From assembly GCA_041391385.1 (NCBI GenBank), contig JAWKOD010000007.1:128407-192406 (forward strand): a DNA stretch of 64,000 nt, given 5' to 3'. A program made the translations under genes and the position numbers. The notes under the pieces are model-generated. The model did no database searches and was not told the DNA's origin. It worked only from the letters and a program-made list of their open reading frames with translations. How positions within the stretch are numbered: position 1 is the first letter of the stretch; the number at the start of each line of letters is the position of its first letter. Below are positions 43,176 through 50,013 of this stretch, one piece after another. Origin of the DNA: CANIGN01 sp041391385. Lineage in GTDB: Bacteria; Bdellovibrionota; UBA2428.

Positions 43176-44298
43176 TGCTATGGATGCAGCGTGGACACTC
43201 TGGTCTACCAAAATCCGCTACCTTGGTGTGGGCGCTATGGTCATAGCGGGTATCCAATCCATTTTTCTTGTAAGAAGAGGCATTAAAGACGGCGTGGGCA
43301 GCATGCTTTCTGAATACAAAAATCCCACTTCTAAAACAGACAAAGACCGCAACATCAGTCTCATGAGCATGGGTATTTTGTTCAGTATTTGTCTTGCGAT
43401 TATTTTTGGCCTTTATCAATATCTTTTGAACAACTGGGGATTGAGTTTTTTAACAACCATCATCATGGTTATCATGAGCTTCTTTCTCGTTGCTGTAGCA
43501 AGTTACATTGTTGGACTTGTTGGAAGCTCCAATAGCCCCGTATCGGGAATGACGATATCTGCACTCTTAGTGACAGGCGCTCTGCTTTTAGTTTTCGGAT
43601 ATCAGGGAGAATCTGCCATCCTCGCTACACTCGGCGTTGCAGCAGTAGTTTGCTGTGCAACCTGCACATCAGGTGACGTGTGCCAAGATTTAAAAACTGG
43701 CTCACTTGTAGGAGCAAGTCCCAGAGCTCAGCAAATTGCAGAAGTCATTGGGGTTGTTATTCCTGCTTTTGTTATTGCTCCTGTGCTCACTCTTCTTCAC
43801 AAAGCATACGTTATTGGAGAAGGACTCAAAGCCCCTCAAGCCGTCCTCTTTGCAAACTTAACCCAAGGTATCTTTGGCCACGGTGATGTACCCAAAGATC
43901 TTATTACCTACGGAGTTATACTTGGCTTGATTGTTATAGCTATAGATGAACTTATTTTACGTCCGAGAAAATCTAGCTTCCGCCTCCATCTCATGGCAAT
44001 GGCAGTTGGTATTTACCTTCCGCTTTCATTAACCTTTCCCATCTTTTTAGGCGGAATTATTCGTCACATGATTGAAAGAAAACAAAAGAAACACAAAACA
44101 CCTGAAAACGAAGGGGGTGTTCTTTTAGCCAGCGGCCTCATTGCAGGTGAATCCATTATGGGCGTATTGATCGCTATTCTCATTGTAACGAATATCGATT
44201 TAAAACTGAGCTTTTTGAGCAATACAGTCGTTGAACTCGCCTCTCTCGTAGGACTACTTGGCTTCTTGTTCTACTTTAAAAAACACGCTGCTAAATAA
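43099..44298 (+). CDS. OPT-family oligopeptide transporter, C-terminal fragment (frameshifted)
   Basis: 399 residues in the +1 frame, open upstream to about 43088. It contains the rest of the membrane domain, with SSNSPVSGMTISALLVTGALL, an OPT-typical CCATCTSGDVCQDLKTG stretch, and KAPQAVLFANLTQGIFGHGDV near the cytoplasmic gate. It is part of the same gene as the fragment at 42435. It is followed after one base by a small membrane protein gene. Confidence 0.8.
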   Translation: MIIGGAIGWMVGIPLLGSPGDLLNGDAMDAAWTLWSTKIRYLGVGAMVIAGIQSIFLVRRGIKDGVGSMLSEYKNPTSKTDKDRNISLMSMGILFSICLAIIFGLYQYLLNNWGLSFLTTIIMVIMSFFLVAVASYIVGLVGSSNSPVSGMTISALLVTGALLLVFGYQGESAILATLGVAAVVCCATCTSGDVCQDLKTGSLVGASPRAQQIAEVIGVVIPAFVIAPVLTLLHKAYVIGEGLKAPQAVLFANLTQGIFGHGDVPKDLITYGVILGLIVIAIDELILRPRKSSFRLHLMAMAVGIYLPLSLTFPIFLGGIIRHMIERKQKKHKTPENEGGVLLASGLIAGESIMGVLIAILIVTNIDLKLSFLSNTVVELASLVGLLGFLFYFKKHAAK

Positions 44299-44299
44299 A

Positions 44300-44563
44300 A
44301 TGAAAACAAAGCTTTGGTTTAAAAGGAAAATATATGGATGGGGTTGGACCCCATCCACTTGGCAAGGCTATTTGAGCACAATCACGTATGTCATTCTTAC
44401 GCTTGCACCTGCCTTGATAGAGACTCAATACATTAAAGAACACACTTTTTGCTATACGGGCTATGTCGCCCTTCTCACAGCAGCCCTCATTGCTATTTGC
44501 TATAAAAAAGGTGAAAAACCACGTTGGCAATGGGGTAAGAAAACACCCCAAAACAGCGATTAA
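44300..44563 (+). CDS. Small membrane protein, unknown
   Basis: 87 residues from ATG 44300, one base after the OPT stop. The N-terminal KRKIYGWGWTPSTWQGYLST motif (GWGWTPxTWQG) is a conserved opening of a family of small bacterial membrane proteins. Two helices follow (ITYVILTLAPALI, YVALLTAALIAICY), then a basic GEKPRWQWGKK tail. It is likely co-transcribed with the OPT transporter. No function known. Confidence 0.7.
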   Translation: MKTKLWFKRKIYGWGWTPSTWQGYLSTITYVILTLAPALIETQYIKEHTFCYTGYVALLTAALIAICYKKGEKPRWQWGKKTPQNSD

Positions 44564-44568
44564 TGCCA

Positions 44569-44585
44569 TTTTTACGAAGTAAAAA
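44569..44585 (+). promoter_or_regulatory. Operator TTTTTAC-GAA-GTAAAAA before the TetR gene
   Basis: A perfect 7+3+7 inverted repeat lies 5 bases before a TTGACG -35-like hexamer (44591). The same half-sites, TTTTTAC and GTAAAAA, recur twice at 46733-46769 in front of the lipoprotein gene. A probable binding site for the TetR regulator encoded just downstream. Confidence 0.6.
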
Positions 44586-44626
44586 GTGTTTTGACGCGGG
44601 GTGTTTTTTTTGATACACATAGACCT

Positions 44627-45271
44627 GTGTCCACACACAATCAGTCTAAAAATCAGCAGCTTATAGCCGAACTATTAAGTCAGAATACGGCAGCTCAATC
44701 GACAAAGGCAACGATACTAGAGGCCTACCTTAAAATTGCAGTAAAAGAAGGTACTACAGCATTATCTCTTACACGTTTAGCTGAAGAGCTAAACATATCC
44801 AAACAACTCGTTCGTTATCATGTGCCAGATCTCGACCAAGCCGCACTCGAGTTATTTAAAATAACTGCGCTCACAGGAGCTAGCTTCACTCAAAAAAGTA
44901 TTGAGGGCGTGATTCGTTGGGAAGAAAAAGTTCTTTCGTGGATTCATGCAACCTTTGATTGGGTTGTAGCCTATCCTGATTTTGCGAAATTTCTACTCTT
45001 TATGTATCACAGAGCAAGTGTAGATACTGAAGTTAAAGAACTTCACTCTAAAATTGTAAATACTGGCCGAAATAGATTGAAAGAAGTCATTAACTCTTGC
45101 CCCAAGAAAAATATTCAAAATAATTCGACTCAGCTTACACTTATTATCCACCAGCTCATAACCGCCGCTCTCATTGAAATGCTTTCGATGAACGATATAA
45201 AAAACCAAGCTTCCTACAAAAAAACCTTTATTCTTTCTACGGAATACATCTTAGGGACTCGATTGAAATAA
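44627..45271 (+). CDS. TetR-family transcriptional regulator
   Basis: 214 residues from GTG 44627. An upstream TTG (44591) would extend through the promoter-like TTGACG and is less likely. The HTH reads SLTRLAEELNISKQLVRYHV (residues about 42-61). The C-terminal domain has FLLFMYHRASVDTEVKEL. An inverted repeat upstream suggests autoregulation, and the gene is followed directly by the secreted GNAT-like gene, so the two share an mRNA. Confidence 0.85.
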   Translation: MSTHNQSKNQQLIAELLSQNTAAQSTKATILEAYLKIAVKEGTTALSLTRLAEELNISKQLVRYHVPDLDQAALELFKITALTGASFTQKSIEGVIRWEEKVLSWIHATFDWVVAYPDFAKFLLFMYHRASVDTEVKELHSKIVNTGRNRLKEVINSCPKKNIQNNSTQLTLIIHQLITAALIEMLSMNDIKNQASYKKTFILSTEYILGTRLK

Positions 45272-46714
45272 ATGAAAAAAATCATCTTCAGCCTTTTCTT
45301 GATAACTCTTGCTTGGTCAGATGATGAAAGCGACATTCCCCAAGTACGATCAGAACTAAATGTACCCTTCTATTACACAATCAACGGAGGACCTGATATT
45401 TCATTCGCAGAAGAAATGCTCGGTCCTTTTAGAGCTTTTTTGGGAACTCAGTATTTTAACAAACCCAAAGTCTCTGACACACTCACTATCTATGCTGCAA
45501 CTCTAAAAGAAAAAAATGGCACTGAAATATCTCGAGGGCTTACTCCAATGATGTGTCTGGAAAAAGCTGACATTTGCGCTTTGATAAAAGCAACCCCCAC
45601 CCTCGACGAACCCAAAACAATCACTTTCCTCGAAGAATTACTTATTCCCCTGAAAGACAATTACTCTCTTGAAGATTTAAAGCAAGGCTACCTAACTCTA
45701 GAAAATCTTCTTGGAAGCATAAAAGCAGCTTTCATCATAAGTCACCTACATATACTCTCAGTTTCTGAACTCATTCAAGTAGCTGGATATAAGTCACATG
45801 AAGAGTTTTTAGTTCTAAGACGCTTTGGTTATATTCGAAATCGTATGCAGGGAATGAACCAAGTAGAAGAGATGCATACCGATTTAATTCTATTTGATTC
45901 TACCCACCCCTACGTACCTGGCTGGATGCCTCCACCCGCTTTTAGTGAGCAAGATTCACAACTCACCTTTGAATATAACAACTACCCTAGGACCACACAG
46001 GAACTCAGGTTTATGTGGGGGCAGTTCTCTGATCGTTTTCATAAGTTGGCACTAACTCACTACGAAAATGAAAGGATAAAAGGACAGCGACAAATTTTTA
46101 CAGAGCACCTATTGCAACAGCTTCGACAAGACAATCAATCAATTGATTTAGAAAGAGCCTTTTTCTTTACGGTTGAAAACTACTCAACCGAACAACTCCA
46201 CGCTACTCTTGCACTCATTGATGGCGATACGCGTGCCAGAGCCAACACAACAAGCGGACTCTACGAAGTTCCAGTAGTCAGGAACATACTCAATAAATCG
46301 CCCTCCTTTAATCTACGTAAAAAGTTTGGTGGGCGCCATGTCTTTGAAGTTCATTCACTTGCAAAAGATCCCAAAAAACTCAAAGAAATACCCCTTGAGA
46401 GTCTTGCACTTCTCATCGCCGAGCACTTGGATATAAATAATTTTTCAAGTAGTGTTCTACTTGTTCAAACGGATGCCGTAGGTGCAAGACGATTTAAAAA
46501 GTTTGGCTTTTCAATAGACAAAGAGGCTTCAGCCATACTCGGTGGAGAGATGCGAGTCCTTACGGTTTTAGCTTCTAATTTTATTCGGGAAACACGCAAA
46601 CTCTACCCAGTTAAAGGACATATAAACATTGCCCTCCCCAATCCACTCTCAAAACGTTTTTCTCGTCCAGCAATTGATTCCGCTTGTCTCTTAAAATTAA
46701 GAGGCGAATTGTAA
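45272..46714 (+). CDS. Secreted protein with a GNAT/N-acyl-amino-acid-synthase-like domain (putative)
   Basis: 480 residues, starting immediately after the TetR stop. The signal peptide is IIFSLFLITLAWSDD. The N-terminal 230 residues are not recognised. Residues about 300-440 have the GNAT order seen in FeeM/LuxI-like acyl synthases: a strand LHATLALIDGDTRARA, then HVFEVHSLAKDPKKL with an acidic core, LESLALLIAEHL, and SVLLVQTDAVGARRFKKFGF, the terminal Y/F..GF. If correct, it would transfer an acyl group outside the cytoplasm, which is unusual. Alternatives are a remote, inactive GNAT fold. Confidence 0.45.
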   Translation: MKKIIFSLFLITLAWSDDESDIPQVRSELNVPFYYTINGGPDISFAEEMLGPFRAFLGTQYFNKPKVSDTLTIYAATLKEKNGTEISRGLTPMMCLEKADICALIKATPTLDEPKTITFLEELLIPLKDNYSLEDLKQGYLTLENLLGSIKAAFIISHLHILSVSELIQVAGYKSHEEFLVLRRFGYIRNRMQGMNQVEEMHTDLILFDSTHPYVPGWMPPPAFSEQDSQLTFEYNNYPRTTQELRFMWGQFSDRFHKLALTHYENERIKGQRQIFTEHLLQQLRQDNQSIDLERAFFFTVENYSTEQLHATLALIDGDTRARANTTSGLYEVPVVRNILNKSPSFNLRKKFGGRHVFEVHSLAKDPKKLKEIPLESLALLIAEHLDINNFSSSVLLVQTDAVGARRFKKFGFSIDKEASAILGGEMRVLTVLASNFIRETRKLYPVKGHINIALPNPLSKRFSRPAIDSACLLKLRGEL

Positions 46715-46732
46715 TCATTTTAACTAGCACGG

Positions 46733-46769
46733 TTTTTACAATGTAAAAATTTACTTTACAATGTAAAAG
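46733..46769 (+). promoter_or_regulatory. Tandem operators TTTAC-AAT-GTAAA, 20 bp centre to centre
   Basis: TTTTTACAATGTAAAAA at 46733-46749 is a perfect 17-bp palindrome apart from its central base. CTTTACAATGTAAAAG at 46754-46769 is a second copy. Centres are 20 bp apart, two helical turns, so both would face the same DNA side. The half-sites match those before the TetR gene. Confidence 0.65.
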
Positions 46770-46803
46770 TATCATTTTATGACCATGCAGCAAAGGAAAG
46801 CAT

Positions 46804-47580
46804 ATGGTCAAAAAAAGAATAAACAAATCACTTAAGATAATCCCTCAGTCTGGGCTTATAGCCCTCTTCACTCTTAGCAGCTGCGGAACCTTTAAGGTTC
46901 GCAATAAAGACAACGCTCAAGTATCGAGCATTAAAACTGTAGCGCTTGTCGGAATGGATGTTGTGGAGCCTGTTCCCAAGGAGTTAGGTCTAAATTTAGG
47001 AAGCGGCAAAGTAGAGGCCGACTCTGCAGGTGGCATCGGAAAGTTTCAGCAGAAATCCTCTCACGTCGAAGCCATGTACCAGGAACTCCACCGAGCCTTA
47101 GGGCTTCGTCTCAAATGGAAAGTCCTTCCCAAACAAAGCATGATCAACAATGCAGGATACAAAGCTGCGTACACAAAAACTATGAAGGGCTGGCAAAACA
47201 AAATGCCTCCAGGACAAAACCAAGCACAATACGTTGTTGAAGATGTCTTAGATTACGACGCCCTAAGAATTATGGGACAAGACGGGCGAGACAAACTCAT
47301 AAGTGACCTGGGAGTTAACGCCATAATGGTCGCTAAAGTTTACATAACCCTTGGAGGCACTTCTATTATGGGATTCGGTCCTCGCCATCCAAAATCAACT
47401 CTAACTTTTCAAGTGTACAAAAAAGGTATCGAAGCTCCCGTTTGGTTTGATGGAAACGTAGAAGGCAAAGAAGGCGATTCTGTAGGTGCTACAGGGCTTT
47501 GGAGCGTAGAAAAACTTCACAAAGAAGGTTTGGATTCAGCAATCGACGCTTTTTCAAAAATAGCTCAAGAAAGAAAATAA
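46804..47580 (+). CDS. Lipoprotein of unknown function
   Basis: 258 residues. A basic N-terminus and GLIALFTLSSCGTF give a lipobox at Cys (LSSC). The mature part begins with a KTVALVGMDVVEP strand and has ALGLRLKWKVLPKQSM and LGVNAIMVAKVYITLGGTSIMG, an alpha/beta pattern reminiscent of lipoproteins that assist outer-membrane processes, but no family is recognised. It is directly after the tandem operators and is followed after 12 bases by an outer-membrane protein, suggesting a shared operon. Confidence 0.75.
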   Translation: MVKKRINKSLKIIPQSGLIALFTLSSCGTFKVRNKDNAQVSSIKTVALVGMDVVEPVPKELGLNLGSGKVEADSAGGIGKFQQKSSHVEAMYQELHRALGLRLKWKVLPKQSMINNAGYKAAYTKTMKGWQNKMPPGQNQAQYVVEDVLDYDALRIMGQDGRDKLISDLGVNAIMVAKVYITLGGTSIMGFGPRHPKSTLTFQVYKKGIEAPVWFDGNVEGKEGDSVGATGLWSVEKLHKEGLDSAIDAFSKIAQERK

Positions 47581-47592
47581 AAAGGAAATAAA

Positions 47593-48237
47593 ATGACACA
47601 ATTAATAAAAAAAATTAACCATAAACTTTTAATTTTAACTCTCGCATCTGCAGCAAGCAGTGCAAACGCATTTGATTTGGGCGGAATGAAACTCGGTGTT
47701 GGCCCTAAACTTTCACTCAACGCAAACAAAGCTAGCATCGGATCAGCCGGTAGTTCTAGTTTTGGATTTGGGTATGGCGTAGGCGCTTACTCTGTTCTCG
47801 ACTTAGACTTTGTCGCGCTTGAACTGGGCCTTCAATACTCTGAGCGTCGCTTTGAATTTAGTAACCTCTTGGGTTTTGGCGGAGACTACGCAGCTACTCT
47901 CAAGCAAATTGAGATTCCATTTCTTGCTTATTACAAACACTCACTTGGCGAAACTCTAGCCCTCAGAGCAGGAGCTGGAGCACAGTTAGAATTTGGTGTA
48001 GGTGATGTCAAAGGCGACTCAGGATCTGTCTCCTATTCTCAGGCAGGTGTTTCAAAAAGTAGCTCATCTCTACTTTTTGACATTGGAGGAGATTATGTTG
48101 TCAGTGAGCTTGGAACAATCACATTTGATCTACGCTACGCTCTTGGCTTAAAAGACCGCGCAGAATCGAGCGGGCTCCTCTTCAATGATAAATTCAAAAC
48201 TCAATACATCGAATTAGCAGCTGGATTCCTTTTCTAA
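47593..48237 (+). CDS. Outer-membrane beta-barrel protein
   Basis: 214 residues with a signal peptide (LLILTLASAASSANA). Alternating amphipathic strands (GVGPKLSLNANKASIG, LDFVALELGLQYSERRFEF, YKHSLGETLALRAGAGAQLEFG) and a C-terminal AAGFLF ending in Phe mark an eight-stranded OmpW/OmpA-like barrel (PF13568-type). It has a ribosome binding site (AAAGGAAAT) 12 bases after the lipoprotein gene. A strong terminator follows. Function unknown. Confidence 0.8.
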   Translation: MTQLIKKINHKLLILTLASAASSANAFDLGGMKLGVGPKLSLNANKASIGSAGSSSFGFGYGVGAYSVLDLDFVALELGLQYSERRFEFSNLLGFGGDYAATLKQIEIPFLAYYKHSLGETLALRAGAGAQLEFGVGDVKGDSGSVSYSQAGVSKSSSSLLFDIGGDYVVSELGTITFDLRYALGLKDRAESSGLLFNDKFKTQYIELAAGFLF

Positions 48238-48263
48238 AATATCACGGAACAACCTGTTACATA

Positions 48264-48299
48264 AACTTTAAGCCCCAAACAGAGGGGCTTAAAGTTTTC
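48264..48299 (+). terminator. Intrinsic terminator after the outer-membrane protein gene
   Basis: AACTTTAAGCCCC pairs with GGGGCTTAAAGTT (13 bp) around a 7-base loop, followed by TTCTTAAG. It closes the 46804-48237 lipoprotein and barrel transcript. Confidence 0.85.
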
Positions 48300-48368
48300 T
48301 TAAGACGAAGAAGACCTTGATCACTTTAGTTCAGTCACCTAGAAGAAAATCAACCTTAAGGAGGTTCT

Positions 48369-49205
48369 ATGGTGCAAAATCTCATTTCAAAAAAACTTAA
48401 ACCCCTATTCTTACTCACCTGTTTTGCGGCCTATTCACTTAACGCTGCGGGAACCGTAAGCGTAGAAGCAGAAGGCTCAGCTGAAGCCAACCCAGACTTA
48501 TACGTCTATTCCATGCAAGTTTCTGCAAATTGCTTTGACAGTGATGAAGCTGTTGAAGAAAAAGTTGCTGAACTCGAAGATTTGCTTTCAGAAAGCATTA
48601 CTCCATTTTTAAGCGAAGGAGTTGAAGTTGAAAGCCAGTACTATACGACAAGCAATAATCTCCCTGAGCAAAACCAAGTACCCGTTAGCACTTACATTCG
48701 CAACTCTGGCGATTACAAAGTTGTTTGCAGCGCTGGAAAATGGAATTACTCCTCAAGCATTGTATTCAAACTTCTTGATGTGACTCAAAGAAAAGCTCTT
48801 CAAAAAGTGCTTACTCAATTAACTGCAAAAAATGGCCAACAAAACGCAGATCTTGATCTCGATAAAAAAACATGGGGAATCAGCGCAGGTTATGCGCAAC
48901 CAAGTTTAAAAGCTGAGACTAAAAAAGTACTTTTTGAAGCCGCTTATAAAGATGCTTCAAAAAATGCACAAGAAAAACTACGCACTATTTTAACAACCGA
49001 GAAAATTGCTACGGGTGGATATACTTTAACTGAGGTTGTCGAAAACCCAGCTGAAGGTCAAAGTCGCAACTATCGACTTGAGTCACTCGCTATGGCAGCT
49101 CCAGCACCTGAAAGTGCAAGCCCTGGTGTTCAAAAATTAAAACTCACTGTAAACTACCGCTTCAAATACACAGCAAATTTTGCGAGTGCAAACGTTAACG
49201 ATTAA
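48369..49205 (+). CDS. SIMPL-domain (DUF541) periplasmic protein
   Basis: 278 residues with a signal peptide (LFLLTCFAAYSLNA). The SIMPL core is recognisable: TVSVEAEGSAEANPDLYVYSMQV near residue 30 (the G.G......D.A...l.v pattern), then EDLLSESITPFLSEGVEVES, and a C-terminal KLKLTVNYRFKY strand. SIMPL proteins occur in the periplasm or outer membrane and are linked to oxidative-stress or surface functions. Strong GGAGG ribosome binding site; own promoter after the terminator at 48264. Confidence 0.8.
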   Translation: MVQNLISKKLKPLFLLTCFAAYSLNAAGTVSVEAEGSAEANPDLYVYSMQVSANCFDSDEAVEEKVAELEDLLSESITPFLSEGVEVESQYYTTSNNLPEQNQVPVSTYIRNSGDYKVVCSAGKWNYSSSIVFKLLDVTQRKALQKVLTQLTAKNGQQNADLDLDKKTWGISAGYAQPSLKAETKKVLFEAAYKDASKNAQEKLRTILTTEKIATGGYTLTEVVENPAEGQSRNYRLESLAMAAPAPESASPGVQKLKLTVNYRFKYTANFASANVND

Positions 49206-49234
49206 CCCCTCTGCTCAATCAAAGAATTCAAAAC

Positions 49235-49274
49235 AAAAAGCCCTCGCTTCTACTCAAAGAAGCGAGGGCTTTTT
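49235..49274. terminator. Bidirectional intrinsic terminator between the SIMPL gene and infC
   Basis: A 17-bp perfect stem, AAAAAGCCCTCGCTTCT with AGAAGCGAGGGCTTTTT, and a 6-base loop (ACTCAA), with A- and T-runs on both flanks. It ends both the plus-strand SIMPL transcript and the minus-strand thrS-infC transcript. Confidence 0.95.
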
Positions 49275-49308
49275 TATAGATATTTTGTTATATTTGTTAG
49301 ACTAAAAA

Positions 49309-49965
49309 CTATGGAGTTGTCGGAGCGGCTCCGCCCGTAGGAGGAACTCCACCACCGCCAGCTGCTGCCATAGCTTGCTCTTGACGAGCAATAGAACTTC
49401 TCACTTGGTGAGGCATTTCTAAACTTGCTAATAAATGACCTGGGTTAAATTTCTTACCTTGAGGAAGCGGTCCGATAATACACGTAAGGCGCTTACCTTC
49501 CATTTTAGGTTTAGAATCAATCACTGCAACATCGCCAATTTTAGTGATAAAGGCTTTGAGAGTTTCCCAACCCACTTTAAGGTGCTCGAGCTCGCGCCCC
49601 CGATAAACAACAACAATTTTAACTTTGTCGCCGTCACCTAAAAACTCGATAGCTCTTTTGCCCTTGTGTTCAAGGTCATGAGCTTCGGTTTTGGGACGAA
49701 ATTGAATTTCTTTAATCTCAATTACAACCTGTTTCTTTTTAGCTGCTTGTAACTTTTTCTTTTCTTGGTACTTAAGCTTGCCCACATCCGTGATGCGACA
49801 AACGGGAGGATCGGCATTATCGGCCATCAAAACTAAATCCAGACCCATGCCCTCAGCTAAGCGTACCGCTTCCCGAGTATCCATAATTCCCATTTGTTCC
49901 CCTTCAGTTCCAATAACTCGAACAAATGAGGCACGAATACGACGATTGGTAATAAAATCTTTCAT
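49309..49965 (-). CDS. infC: Translation initiation factor IF-3
   Basis: 218 residues. It opens FITNRRIRASFVRVIGTEGEQMGI with STREA-like DTREAVRLAEGMGLDL, then DVGKLKYQEKKKLQAAKKKQ, IKEIQFRPKTEAHDLEHK and KVKIVVVYRGRELEH, all IF-3 landmarks. A 40-residue Ala/Gly/Pro-rich tail (AAAGGGGVPPTGGAAP) follows the normal C-domain and is unusual. The start is ATG, not the AUU common in other infC genes, but the AGGAG ribosome binding site is 15 bases upstream. It lies downstream of thrS; rpmI and rplT are 7 kb away. Confidence 0.96.
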   Translation of the reverse strand: MKDFITNRRIRASFVRVIGTEGEQMGIMDTREAVRLAEGMGLDLVLMADNADPPVCRITDVGKLKYQEKKKLQAAKKKQVVIEIKEIQFRPKTEAHDLEHKGKRAIEFLGDGDKVKIVVVYRGRELEHLKVGWETLKAFITKIGDVAVIDSKPKMEGKRLTCIIGPLPQGKKFNPGHLLASLEMPHQVRSSIARQEQAMAAAGGGGVPPTGGAAPTTP

Positions 49966-50013
49966 GTATCTAAATAGTTTCTCCTGTAAAATATCGTTTA
50001 ATGATTTTTTTCA

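Noticed and set aside
42221..49300. Direct or inverted repeats flanking the split of the infC-rpmI operon as insertion scars
   Set aside because: No repeat pair was visible at either end, and no integrase or transposase lies within.
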